Under the pieces are notes generated by a model. It saw only the letters and a list, made by a program, of their open reading frames with translations. It ran no database searches and was not told the origin of the DNA. DNA of 64,000 bases. It comes from Pipra filicauda (lineage: Eukaryota > Chordata > Aves > Passeriformes > Pipridae). Both the position numbers and the translations under genes were made by a program. Below, one piece after another: positions 1-10,540 of the stretch. The DNA lies in contig NW_024104557.1 in the NCBI RefSeq assembly GCF_003945595.2, forward strand, positions 310,001-374,000, given 5' to 3'. The stretch's first letter is position 1. Each line of letters opens with the position of its first letter.

Positions 1-90
1 TGCACCCCCCCACACACACTCCCCGCGTCCCGCTTCCCAAAACTCCAATCGGGAATTTGTATCATGTTTTTGCTATATTTTTATGATACA

Positions 91-505
91 ATGATGATAT
101 GATATCTTGCAAACAATATAATAATATAACATAATACTATAAAAAATATCACAAAAATATGATACAAATAAAATAAAAAATTCTGATTCTGGGATTTTTA
201 TTATTTTTAATAATAAATATTTTTATTTTTATAATAAATTATATTATATTATATATATTATATTTAATATATATTTATATACATATATAATATATATAAT
301 ATATATTATATATATTATATATTATATATTATAATAAATTATATTATTTTTATAATAAATTATTTTTAATAATAATTTTATTATTTTTAATAATAAAAAT
401 CCCAGAATCAGAATTTTTTATTTTATTTATATCGTGTTTTTGTGATATTATTTATTGTATTATGCTATATTATTATATTCTTTGCAAGATATTATATTAT
501 CATAT
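91..505. repeat. ~410 bp AT-rich near-palindrome
   Basis: The left arm (about 91-235) reappears as its reverse complement in the right arm (about 360-503). Landmarks pair in constant register. GATATCTTGCAAA at 101-113 pairs with TTTGCAAGATATT at 481-493, and the TTCTGATTCTGGG block at 181-193 pairs with CCCAGAATCAGAA at 401-413. Both pairs sum to 594, so the axis is near 297 with almost no net insertion or deletion. The centre (240-355) is alternating A/T and largely self-complementary. No coding content is seen. It could extrude as a cruciform, or it could be an assembly artefact at an AT-rich site. Confidence 0.85.
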
Positions 506-534
506 TAGTTGCATTATTATATTAGTTGCATTGT

Positions 535-1690
535 TATAATAACAGTAATTACAACATACGATATTGTTAGATAATATATAGTATTAATATATAATACCAA
601 ATATTGTACATGATATAAAATATTAATTATAGTAATATATTTATCATTTAATATTATTCCATTTTTTACATTATAATAACAGTAATTGTACTGGTAATTA
701 CAATATACAACACTAACAGATCATATACAATATTCATATATCGTATATAATATTATACAATATATAAAATATTATTTATATTAATAGACTGATTATCTTA
801 TTCTATTATTTTTATAATATTATTTATATTGCTATGATAATAGTAGTTATAATAGTAATTACCAAATACAATATTAACAGATAACATACAATATTCATAC
901 ATATTGTGTTTTATATATACTATTATACATAATATAAAATATTAATGATAGCCATATCTTTATTATTTTATATTCTTATATCATTGATATTGCATTATTT
1001 AATTTATTATATTATTTACATTGCTTTGATAATAGTAATTACAATCATTACCAAATACAATATTAACAGATAATATACAGTATTAATACACAATATATAA
1101 TATCACATATAATATTACACATAATATAAAATATTAATGCTATTAATATATTTATTATTTTAGATTATTTTATTATTGATATTGCATTGCTTATTTCATT
1201 ATAAGGTTTATATTGTTATAATAATAGTAATTATAATAGTAATTACCAAATACAATATTAATAGAGAATATACAATATTAATACATAACATATAATATTA
1301 TAAATATAATATAATAAAATAAGGACATGAATATATTTATTATTTTATACAATTTTATTACTATTTTGCATTATTTATATTATTATATCATTTATATTAT
1401 TATAATAATAGTAATTGTTATAGTAATTGCAATATGCAATATTAATAGAATGTATGCAATATTCCTACTTCATATATATTACACATGATATGAAATATTA
1501 ATGATATTAATATAGTTCTTATTCTATATTGTTACAGTATTTATTTAATTTTATTTATATCACTGTAATAATAGTAATTATCATAGTAATTACAATATAC
1601 AATGCAAATAGGTCTTATACAATATTCATATCTCATATGCAATAATAATATTAATATATTTATTGCTTTGTATTACTTATTATTTTTGTT
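535..1690. repeat. degenerate AT-rich tandem repeat, period about 185 bp
   Basis: A core resembling AATAGTAATTACNAATAC, followed by ACAATATTAATA-like sequence, recurs near 541, 670, 841, 1031, 1220, 1406 and 1567. The steps are roughly 130-190 bp, most often 185-190. Between cores lie AATATAAAATATTAATG and TTATTATTTTAT blocks in the same order. Copies are diverged, so the array looks old. It adjoins the palindrome at 91-505. No gene is seen. Confidence 0.7.
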
Positions 1691-1716
1691 ATAAATAAGA
1701 TGTTTTAGTAGGATAT

Positions 1717-2048
1717 CACTTACCTTCCAGTACCTGAATGGGGACTGCAAGGAAGCTGGAGAGGGACTCTCTGTGAGGAGCTATAGTGATAGGACAAGGA
1801 GTAATGGGTACAGTTTGAAAGAGGGGGAATTTAGATTGAATATTAGGAAGAAGTTTTTTACTCTGGTAAGACACCAGAACAGGCTGCCCGGAGAGGCTGT
1901 GGATGCTCCAACTCTGGAAGTGTTCAAAGCCAGGTTGGATAAGGCCTTGGGCAACCTGGTCTGATGGAAGGTGTCCTTGTCCATGACAAAGGATGGAACT
2001 GGATGGTCTTTAAGGTACTTTCCAACCCTTAAAATTTCTATTATTCTA
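1717..2048 (+). mobile_element. CR1 LINE 3' fragment
   Basis: This is sense-orientation CR1 3' sequence: AGCTGGAGAGGGACT, AGGACAAGGAGTAATGGG, CTGCCCGGAGAGGCTGTGG, then TTCCAACCCTTAAAATT near the 3' end, with the terminal octamer region diverged (ATTATTCT). It is 5'-truncated like most avian CR1 copies and has no intact frame. Confidence 0.9.
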
Positions 2049-2211
2049 AGTACAAAAATTTACTAATTTACTGGGTGCAACTGAGTGGCCTTTGTTTTTC
2101 ATGAGCTGAGTTTTGATTGTCATAAAGTCTCTTCTTATTTAGGAATAACCCAGAAATATATTCCTTTTTTTTGCAATTTAGAGTGAGGAAAGCTGGCTTT
2201 ACTTAATTATA

Positions 2212-2425
2212 ATCACAGTCTGGTTTGGCTTGGAAGGGACCTTAAAGATCATCCAGTTCCATGCCCTGCCATGGGCAGGGACACCTTCCACTAGCCCAGG
2301 TTGCTCCAAGCCCCATCCAACCTGGCATTGAGCACTTCCAGGGGTCCAGGGGCAGCCACAGCTTCTCTGGGCAACCTGTGCCAGGGCCTCACCACCCTCA
2401 CAGAGAAGAATTTCTTTGTCTATGT
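2212..2425 (-). mobile_element. CR1 LINE 3' fragment, antisense
   Basis: Antisense CR1: TTGGAAGGGACCTTAAAGAT, then CCATGGGCAGGGACACCTTC, GTTGCTCCAAGCCCCATCC, and the CACAGCTTCTCTGGGCAACC block, ending in GAAGAATTTCTTTG. Truncated at its own 5' side. Confidence 0.93.
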
Positions 2426-2613
2426 TGCAGAGCTTATTATTTAAAATCTAAATAGTATTGGTATGTAGCCTATGCAGAACTCCCTAAATTTGTTCATGGA
2501 GTATGATATATCTGCTTGTGAAAACAGTGAGCTGGGTTTCAGTGATCACAGATATCGGAGATATTTGATCTGTAGATTGTTCATCTTCAAGGCTTGAAAA
2601 GGAAGGAAGTATT

Positions 2614-3310
2614 TACGGAATCCCAGGATGGGTCAGGTTGGAAGGGCCCACAGTGGCTCATCTGGTCCCACCTCCCTGCTCAGGAAGGGTCGTCCCAGAG
2701 CACACGGCACAGGATCGTGTCCAGATTGTTCTGGAATATCACCAGTGAGGAGACTCCACACCTTCTCTAGACAATCTGTTCCAGTGCTCTGCCACCCTCA
2801 ACGTAAAGAAGTTCTTCCTTGTGTTGAGCTGAAACTTGTAGTGTTTTAGTTCATGGTCACTGTTCCTTGTCCTGTTGCTGGGCACCACCAAAAAGAGTCC
2901 AGCACCATCCTCTGACACTCCTTGGAGATATTAGTACGGATTGATGAGATCCTCTCAGTCTTGTCCTCTTCCTTTCTCTTTCCCTTTCCCCTTCCCCTTT
3001 CCCCTTTCCCTTCTCTTCCCTTCCCCTTCCTTTTCCCCTTTCACTTTCCTTCCCCTTCTTTTTCCCTTTCCTTTCCCCTTCCCTTTCCTCTTCCTCCTTC
3101 CCTTCCCCTTTCCCCTTCACTTCCTCTTCCCTCTTCCCTCTTCCCTTTTCCCTTTTCCCTTTTCCCTTTTCCCTTTTCCCTTTTCCCTTTTCCCTTCCCT
3201 TCCCTTCTCCTCTTCCTTTCCCTCTCCCTTTCCCTTCCCCTGACTAACCAGGCCCAGCTCCCTCAGCCTCTGTTCCCAAGACAGACTCTCCATTCCCTCA
3301 ATCACCCCCG
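2614..3310 (-). mobile_element. CR1 LINE fragment of another subfamily, split by polypyrimidine DNA
   Basis: The fragment 2614-2955 is antisense CR1 of a different subfamily (AGGTTGGAAGGGCCCAC, GTTGCTGGGCACCACCAAAA, GGAGATATTAGTACGGATTG, GAGATCCTCTCAGTCTTGTC). CR1 sequence resumes at 3240-3310 (ACCAGGCCCAGCTCCCTCAGCC, then CCATTCCCTCAATCA). In ordinary CR1 these parts are joined by a short CTTCTCTTCTCCAGGCT-type segment. Here that segment has been replaced or expanded into about 280 bp of C/T-only DNA. Confidence 0.8.
2960..3240. repeat. polypyrimidine tract (CCCTTTT-type repeat)
   Basis: The + strand is almost entirely C and T for about 280 bp. It starts with varied CCTTTCCCCTTCC motifs and ends in a regular run of TTTTCCC units near 3145-3195. 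The minus strand is GA-only. It lies about 200 bp upstream of the MAVS CCAAT/Sp1 region. Such homopurine-homopyrimidine mirror-like tracts can form triplex (H-DNA). Long open frames here, such as Pro/Phe/Leu- or Lys/Glu/Gly-rich ones, are by-products of composition. Confidence 0.95.
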
Positions 3311-3379
3311 GCCCGCTCCAGGATCTCCGAGTCCCTCGCTGCCCTGAGGGGCCCGGAACTGCACACGCCCCGCTGTCAA

Positions 3380-3460
3380 TCACGCCTGTCAATCACCGTG
3401 ACGAGCGTATGCTCGGACCAATCAGCGACGGCCGCGACGCGCCGTGGGCGGGGCCGGAGT
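3380..3460 (+). promoter_or_regulatory. MAVS proximal promoter (CCAAT and Sp1-like boxes)
   Basis: A direct CCAAT box (CCAATCAG) lies at 3418-3425 and a GGGCGGGGC Sp1-type box at 3446-3454, inside a short CpG-rich stretch that begins near 3300. No TATA box is seen. The element sits just before the non-coding first exon whose splice donor is at 3490. The exact transcription start cannot be read from sequence. Confidence 0.7.
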
Positions 3461-3489
3461 GGAGCCGGGCGGTGGCGGCGGCGGCGCAG
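3440..3489 (+). other. MAVS: MAVS non-coding exon 1 (start approximate)
   Basis: GC-rich sequence ending GCGGCGCAG followed by the strong donor GTGAGG at 3490. The next acceptor (CTCTGTAG) ends at 4102, 13 bases before the MAVS start codon, so this is the likely 5'UTR exon. Its 5' end is a guess from the CCAAT/Sp1 spacing. The intron 3490-4102 shows nothing else recognisable. Confidence 0.6.
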
Positions 3490-4115
3490 GTGAGGGGGGG
3501 CCCTGAGGGCCGTGAGGGGAGCGGGCGGTGCACCGGGGCCGCTCCGACCCCCGCGGCCGCCACAGCCCCCTCAGAGACCCCCAGGGGGCTGTGCCAGGGG
3601 GATCTGCGAGCGGGGACCCTCCCGGGGCTTCCTCGGGGGGTGAAGGTCGCGCTGAGGGCGGGGGGGCCCCGCCGTGAGCGGGCCGCTATTCCCTGTGGGA
3701 ATACGCCTTCCCCTTTGGCTTTTCATCGCCTGTGCGGGATTCCAGCCGTGTCCCCTGTGGCCTGTGATGGCCCTGTCGCCTGTCGTGACCCTGTCGCCAG
3801 GCCGGCCCCCAGCCCGGCGGGGTAGGTCCAGATAAACAGAGTGGGAATAAACACGGGCTGGGCGATGGCAGAAGGGAGCGAGGTTTGTGGAGGTGAAGCC
3901 GAGAACTGAACTTTAACCCGAGCGTTGTCTCTGTGCGTGTTTTCCGCACGGAATTTCCCCTGTCGGGAGGCTGAGTGCCCGTGCCAGGGATACGGGTGTC
4001 TGTGCCAGGGATACGGGTGTCTACGGAACAGCCCTGCTCCTGGAGACAACCCGAGCGTCACCAGCAGCCTCTGCTCACCTTAAGCTCTCTGTCTCTCTGT
4101 AGGTGCTGAGCCAGG

Positions 4116-7100
4116 ATGGGTTTGGCCGAAGAAAAAGTGTACAGCCACATTATGAGGAACCTCAAGCATTTCGGGACTATCCATGTGGGGTCGCTGGCTG
4201 ATTCCCTGACCTGCCTGGTCGATTCTGACAGAGTAATTTCCTACTTCCCCGAGCCCTGCCATGCTCCTTCCCCAAAGGGAACGTACAGCTGCCTTGCCCC
4301 TAAGCCAGAGCCTCTCTTAGAAGCCCTGTGTGTTTTTCCTAGGATGAACTCCACGCCCGGGAGGAGATGCGGGGCAGCCAAGCCACCGTGTTCAAGTTTT
4401 ATCAGCTCCTGAGGTGCCGGAAGGACTGGGTGCAGGATCTCATCCAAGCCCTGCGCCACAACAACGCAGGACACCTGGCCGATGAGGTGCAGGAGGTGTA
4501 TGACACCTGGAAACCCCGTACGTAGCCTCATCCTCCCTGGGTGCTGCCCTGGGAAGCTGGTGGAGGTGGGGACCCGAAACACATCACTGAGCAGTTGGTC
4601 TCTGTCCCTGCCTTGGTGTCTGAGGGGCTGGGGGTGTCTGACCATCCCTCACTATGGTAACATGTCTGAGGGTGATGGGGTCCTTCTTTGAAGGTGCCTG
4701 GGTTGGTGGTGGGCTGGAGTTCTCACCTGGAGGGAAGGTGAAGAGATGAGTGAAGGGGTACTGTGGGCTTGGCCACTATGGGCACATGCAGGGCTGCCTT
4801 GGCCCCATGCTCATCCTCTGCTTCCTCAGCTTTTCCAGCAGTGTTCCTGCTCATGATCCCCTTGACTCCTCCAGGTCCTTCAGCTCCCGCCGCTGACTCC
4901 TCCCTTCACAGCAATGCCCGTCCCGCTGCCTCCTCCATGAGTGCCCAGACACCGTCCCTGCGGCCGAATTCTGCTCCGGGAGCCCCTCTGGCTGAGCAGC
5001 CTCGCCGGGACCTGCCCGTTGGTGACCATCCACCCGTCCTGCCCAGTGCTGCCACCACCACGAGCACGGATCAGGAGGCCAGAATTCCAGTGCAGGAATC
5101 GGTGAGTGAGGCACATGTTGGATGGGGACTCAAAGGTCCCTTATGGACCTTTTGGTGGGGTGTGGGGAGCCCATGGTAGGGCCAGGCTTGTTCAGGGCCA
5201 CCCCAGGCAGACTCTCGCTGCTGATCTCTGCTGCATCTGGTAACTTAGACGTTATATACGGCCTTGTAACTGCTCCCCCTCCTACCCTTCCTTTGTGGGG
5301 GGAGTGCAGGGTCTGCTTAATTAGTCCAGGCTCCCCTCCAGGCTCCCCCTCCCGCCTCCCCTCAGTGGGGGTGTGCAGTCTCCACTCTGTTAGTCCAGGC
5401 TCCTCTCCACAGCCCCGACCCTTATGTGAGATGTGGTGGGTGTCAATGAGATACCCCAGACTCCTTTCATCAGCAGCCTTGCGGGGGCCACTGCTCAGGG
5501 TTTGGGGTGCCCTGGTGATCCCAGATCCCTCTTACTCCAGTGATTTAACACAGCTCATTTCCTTCCAGCTCCCCAAAAAACTCCTGGAGCAAGAGAGTCT
5601 CCAGCCATCTCCACCTGGGAGCACAGTCCATGTTGGAGCGAGCGGAGAGGGACACCTCTCCCACCCTGGTGATACCACGCAGGGGTCAGTGGGGACCCCC
5701 AGGGTGGCCAGTGTGTCCGTGCCATCGGCCGTTCCCCTGGAGCAGGGCCGGGACTGGCTGAGCCGCCGGCCGGTGTGTGTGGACAACGGGTGTTTTGGGA
5801 ATGCCAACCACCTGCACCGCGGGGCACCGGGCCTGGCGCTGGGCAGGGCTCTTCCAGCAAGGGAGCCCAGTGCCACTCACAGCCCCGAGCAGCCCCGCAA
5901 CGAGCCCGAAGAGCACTCGGACGAATCCACAGAATTTCCTGCTCGTGGTGTGGGGCAGCAGCCCCCAAACTCACTGCCAGAAAAGCAACCTGTGCTGAGC
6001 TCTGAGCCCCCGAGCAGCTTCGTGGATGTGCGCAGCCCCCTCCTCATACAGGAGCAGTTTGATGCAGAGAAGAAGCGGGTCCAGATGCTGCAAGAGCACG
6101 GAGGGGATGGAGGTGGGTTTCCTTCCTGGCAGAGCCATGCCATGTAGCCACTGGGAAGCAGGAGGTGCTGCTGAAAGCCCCTCACTGCAGGAAAGAAATT
6201 AGGATGCTGGAGTGTGTTCAGAGAAGGGAATGGAGCTGGGGAGGGGTCTGGAGCACAAGTCTGATGAGGATCGGCTGAGGGAGCTGGGGGGGCTCAGCCT
6301 GGAGAAAAGGAGGCTCAGGAGGGACCTTCTGGCTCTGCAGCTCCCTGACAGGAGGGTGGAGCCAGGTAGGCATCAGGCTTTGCTCGACAGAACAAGAGGA
6401 AATGGCCTTGAGTTGTGCCAGGGAGGTTTAGGCTGGATATTAGGAAAAATTTCTTGACGGAAGGGGTTATCAAACATTGGAGCAAGCTGCCCAGGGTGGT
6501 GGTGGAATCACCATCCCTGGAGAGATTTAGAAGACATGTAGGTGTGGCACTTGGGGACGTGGGTTAGTGGACCTGGCATTGCTGGGTTAAGGGTTGGAAC
6601 AGAATAGAACAGAACAGACTGTTTGATTGGGAATGAAGGATCATCTCACCCAACTGCATTTTAATTGTTTCTGTCAGTGGGGCAACTTTGGGGTGTGAAA
6701 CTTCTCCCCCTCCCTTAGTCTGCAGAGATATTTGTGTTCTGTGTCTGGGGGAATTTTAGCATCTCCTGCATCCCTTGCCTACAGGGGCTTCATAGAATAG
6801 AGTGAAGCTCTGCCCTCCCCTCCGGGGTCTCGGGAGAGAGGGACACCCCTATCCCTCCCAGCCTGTTCCCCTCCACCGTGTGGGATCAGCACTTCCTGGG
6901 TGGGAGGACGTGGAGCTCAGATCCCACAGGAGCCTTAAAAACCTCTGTCTCCCTCGATGCTCCCCAACCCTGCAGCCCACCCTGGGTGAGTTACCTGCAG
7001 CTGCCAGGAGAGTTTGGATGCCATGGCAGATCCAGAGCACTGTGTCCTGCTCCCTGTGTGACCCCCTCAGCTTGGGGACTGTCCTGTCACAGTGTCCTTG

Positions 7101-8498
7101 AAGAACAGCAAAACTCGCCTTTTAGGCCTCCTGGTTAACACAATATGCTTTGTTTTCTCTCCGACAGACACTTCCATGGGAACAACCACCCTGGTTGCTA
7201 CCCCTGTGCCCAGAGGCACTTCCCCGTCCTATGACACCTCTGTGAAATCTGTACCAGAGAAGAAACTGCCCACTGGGAACAGAGCTGGCAGCACCTACTC
7301 CGTGCCGACGGAGAAAGTAGGTGACCTTCCCTCTTGCCACGTTCATTTCATCCAGGTTCTTGTGAACTCCCCCTGGCTGGGAGATTTTCTACTGCAGTGT
7401 CACATTTTGAGCTGGTGGCGAGTTTATTCTGGGATTTTTTCCTCCCACTGTGTTCATGTTCCCATCCAGATGCAGCATTTTGCAGCGTAAGAGAAGGAAG
7501 CCAAGCTCTGTTGGGCTTTGACTCCTTATTTCCCCTCCCTGACTTGCCAGTCAGTCTCCTGCTTTCCACCCCTCTCCTCACTGCCTGGCTCCTCTTCTTT
7601 CCTTCCGATATCTCCCCTGAATCTGAAAGGTTCCCTGGAGCCCCAGCACCTCCCTGCTCCACTCACACTCCCAGCCTTGGGAGTTACCTGTGACCCAGCC
7701 TCGCTGTTGGTGGCAGGAAATGTGGGGGCCGAGCGCTGAGCTGAGTTTGTCCTGTGATGTGTGTGCCCAAAACCAGGCCAATGCGAGATTCCCACGGCAC
7801 CCACCCCCTGTCCTTGTCTCCCAAAGGTGTTCCCAGCCTCGGCAGCCCCTCTCCTAGGCCCAGCTGTGGTGGGAAGCTCCGAAGGCACGGCTGGGAGATC
7901 GGCCTCCCGGGTGAGCTCTGGCACGAGCATCTGGGCTCCACCCTGCAGCAACGCAGAGGAGGATGTGGAGCTCAGCAAGCCGGGCGTCCTCGTCTCCGTT
8001 GCTTCGGGGGACACAGAGGTGCCTGGCAGATGCTCAGGCTCTCAGGGGCCCAGCAACCCCAATTCTGCCACCTCCGACAGCCTCGGCCTCAGCAGCGACC
8101 CAATCCTAGTGAGCAGGGATAGCTTGGAAGGAGCATTCTCCAGGGGCTCCTCGGCTCCAGTGGCTCGTGCAGACCCCGGGGGACAGGAGGCAGCTGGAGC
8201 AAGCAGAGACTCCCGTTCCACTCCGAGCTGGGACAGCACCTCCCTGGGCACCCATGAGGTCCATGTGGATCATTACCCCAGCGTCCAGCTTGGAGCCGGC
8301 AATGATGGAGTCGGTCCGCTCGGAAGCTCTCCGGATTTCGACTCCAGCAGTGGCTGTGGCGCTGCCACCAGCTCATCTCAGGCCAAGGTCCCCGCGGGGG
8401 ACAGCAATGGCCCGTCCCTGCCGTACATCCTCCCGGCCGTGGGCATCGCTGTCATCTCCGCCGTGGCATTCCTGGTGTACACTCGGCTCCAGAAGTAG
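4116..8498 (+). CDS. MAVS: MAVS, mitochondrial antiviral signalling protein (627 aa, six coding exons)
   Basis: Adaptor on the mitochondrial outer membrane that receives CARD-CARD signals from RIG-I and MDA5 after RNA virus sensing and recruits TRAFs, TBK1 and IRF factors. Coding exons: 4116-4232, 4343-4517, 4875-5101, 5569-6112, 7168-7316, 7827-8498. All borders are GT/AG and the joined frame is open. Residues 1-97 form the CARD, beginning MGLAEEKVYSHIMRNLKHF and including VFKFYQLLRCRKDWVQDLIQ. PVQES at 169-173 fits the TRAF2/3 consensus and PEEHSD at 286-291 fits the TRAF6 consensus. ELSKPGVL (452-459) is nearly identical to the block before the human IRF-docking motif. DPILVS ending at Ser500 is the best pLxIS-like candidate. 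The tail anchor is a hydrophobic helix at about 604-622 with basic residues after it (TRLQK). The middle is Pro/Ser-rich and low-complexity, as in the family; human MAVS is 540 aa. The ATG at 4116 is the first in the spliced message. A CR1 lies in intron 5 of the gene (6196-6600). Confidence 0.97.
6196..6600 (+). mobile_element. CR1 LINE fragment in a MAVS intron
   Basis: Sense CR1 of the type carrying GAGCTGGGGGGGCTCAGCC, GGAGAAAAGGAGGCTCAG, CTGCAGCTCCCTGACAGGAG, and near its end GTGGCACTTGGGGACGTGGG and GGGTTAAGGGTTGGA. It lies between the MAVS coding exons ending at 6112 and starting at 7168. Fragments of its frame ([21 protein letters not shown]) recur in the copies at 19967, 25469 and 39205. 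Confidence 0.92.
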
Positions 8499-9424
8499 CA
8501 GCCGGGATGTCACACAGCCGGGACGATTCCTCTGGCAACAGGATTCTGGCCAACATGTTTGAAGCCTGAAGAGCAGCGGGGGAATGGTAGGGGTGTGGTT
8601 AAATCTCTTTCCGCAAGGTTCTGCTGGAAGAGGCCTTGGTACAGGATGCTGTTGGGTTTGGATCTGTTCCATCCAATTTCCCAGCCATCTTCTTTTTACA
8701 CCCATGGAGAGGGTCTCTCTCCAGGGCAATCCCTTGAGTCAGAAAAGTCCTTGTGGCAATTCTCCACGTCTTCCTTGTTCGGTCCCAGGAGGCCCCAGGG
8801 AAGCATGCACTGGTGATCCAAAGGGTGACCCCCTGGGTGCCTTTGGGCAGCGCAGCCAGGAGCGGTTTTGCAGATATCCTGTAACATTGGAGCTGGTTTT
8901 CTTGGCTCTGCTCCTCTCGACTTGAAAACATTCCTGAGGATTGGTGCAGGAGCCTTCACCAGGTGTCTCATGTTCAGTTTGCCTTACTTGGTATCTCTGG
9001 CTCTGCCAGGCACCTTTGAGGGGCTCTGCAGCTCCTGGGATCCCTCCATGCGGCACTGACCATGGGGATAAACAGGAAGGTCAGGAGAGAGCCGCATCTA
9101 ACCAGTGTTCCCGAGGATGGGCCTCCTTGCACCCCCTCCAGGCAGGGAGTCGGGGTTCTACTTTAAGAGGAATGTTTCAGGCAATGCCAGCATTAAGCAG
9201 ACTTGGTCCTACACAGGGTTGTAGGGTGTCTTTGATCTTTAAGCTGGATTTTGGGAACGTGGCTGGAAGGGTGGATGGAGTTCTCACCCTTCCTGATACC
9301 TGCTGCTATGGTATAGGAATATAGGAACCTTGTGCCCAGGCTGGGACACAAACAGGATCAATTGCACACTGCAGGGAGGCCATACAGGGGTCTGAGGTGC
9401 TCTGGGCCCAGGGAGACATTCCAG

Positions 9425-9682
9425 CACCTTCCAGTGCCTTAAGGGGCTCCACGAGAGCTGGAGAGGGACTTTGGACAAAGGGCCTGGAGGGACAGGACAA
9501 GGGGAAATGGCTTCCCACTGCCAGAGGGCAGGGATAGATGGGATATTGGGCAGAAATTCTTGGTTTTGATGGTGGTGAGGCACTGGCTGGAACAGGTTGC
9601 CCAGAGAAGCTGTGGCTGCCCCATCCCTGGAAGTGTTCATGGCCAGATTGAATGGAGCTTGGAGCAACCTGGAGCAACACTC
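9425..9682 (+). mobile_element. CR1 LINE fragment, sense, in MAVS 3'UTR
   Basis: CR1 landmarks in order: AGCTGGAGAGGGACTTTGG, GGACAGGACAAGGGGAAATG, CCACTGCCAGAGGGCAGGG, GAGAAGCTGTGGCTGCCCC, GGAAGTGTTCATGGCCAG, TTGGAGCAACCTGG. It lacks the normal 3' end (the TTCCAACCCAAACCAT block), so it is cut at both ends. Confidence 0.92.
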
Positions 9683-9721
9683 CTAGTTTAGGTTGTTGCT
9701 TCTTCCCTGCTCTTCTGTGTT

Positions 9722-10290
9722 ACAGAACCACAGAATGGTTTGGGTTGGAAGGGACCTTAAAGACAATCTCATTCCAACCCCCTGCCATGGGCAGGGACAC
9801 CATCTTCCACTAGCCCAGGTTGCTCCAAGCCCTGTCCAACCTGGCCTTGGACACTTCCAGAGATGGGCCAACCAGCCAAGCCTCTCTGGGCAGCTTGTGC
9901 CAGTGCCTCACCACCTTCACAGGGAAGAATTTGTTCCCAATATCCCATCTATCCCTGCCCTCTGGCACTGGGAAGCCATTCCCCCTTGTCCTGTCCCTCC
10001 ATCCCTTGTCCCAGGTCCCTCTCCAGCTCTCCTGGAGCCCCTTTAGGCCCTGCAAGGGGCTGGAAGGTCTCTCTGGGGCCTTCTCTTCTCCAGGGGAACC
10101 CCCCCCAGCTCTCCCAGCCTGGCTCCAGAGCAGAGGGGCTCCAGCCCTGGCAGCATCTGCAGGGCCTCCTCTGGACTCTCTCCAGCAGCTCCACATCCTT
10201 GTGCTGTTGTTCCCAGGGCTGGAGGCAGCTCTGCAGGGGGGAGGGTCTCACCTGAGTGGGGCAGAGGGACAGAATCCCCTCCCTCAAACC
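9722..10290 (-). mobile_element. CR1 LINE fragment, antisense, in MAVS 3'UTR
   Basis: Begins AGAACCACAGAATGGTTTGG (the CR1 3' end in reverse) and runs through CCATGGGCAGGGACACC, the TCCCATCTATCCCTGCCCTC block, CTCTCCAGCTCTCCTGGAG, and CTCCAGCAGCTCCACATCC to GTCTCACCTGAGTGGGGCAG. It closely resembles the copy at 62205-62790. Its part 9818-10050 is complementary to 9445-9675. Confidence 0.93.
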
Positions 10291-10540
10291 CATGTGTCCA
10301 GTAACTTGTCCTGAATTCCTGCTGTCAGCACAGCTTTTCAAAATCCATCCTTCCTGCTGGCAGGGAGCAGGAGGGAGGTCATCTCCCTGGAGCCTGACTG
10401 CCAACTGCAGCCTTTGTGCCCAGAGCTGGGCCTGCGGTGGGAAGAGTCCATCAGCTCTCTGATGGAATGGCTGCTTCTCCCCCCTAACGCTTTCCCTGTG
10501 CCCAAAAATCCAAGAAGTGCCTCCATAAGCCACTAAGGAC

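Noticed and set aside
2857..3392. Lys/Glu/Gly-rich and Pro/Phe-rich frames at the polypyrimidine tract
   Set aside because: Direct translation of the C/T or G/A-only repeat in all frames.
5122..6147. 341-codon single frame as a separate gene
   Set aside because: It is MAVS exon 5 (5569-6112) read through from the preceding intron.
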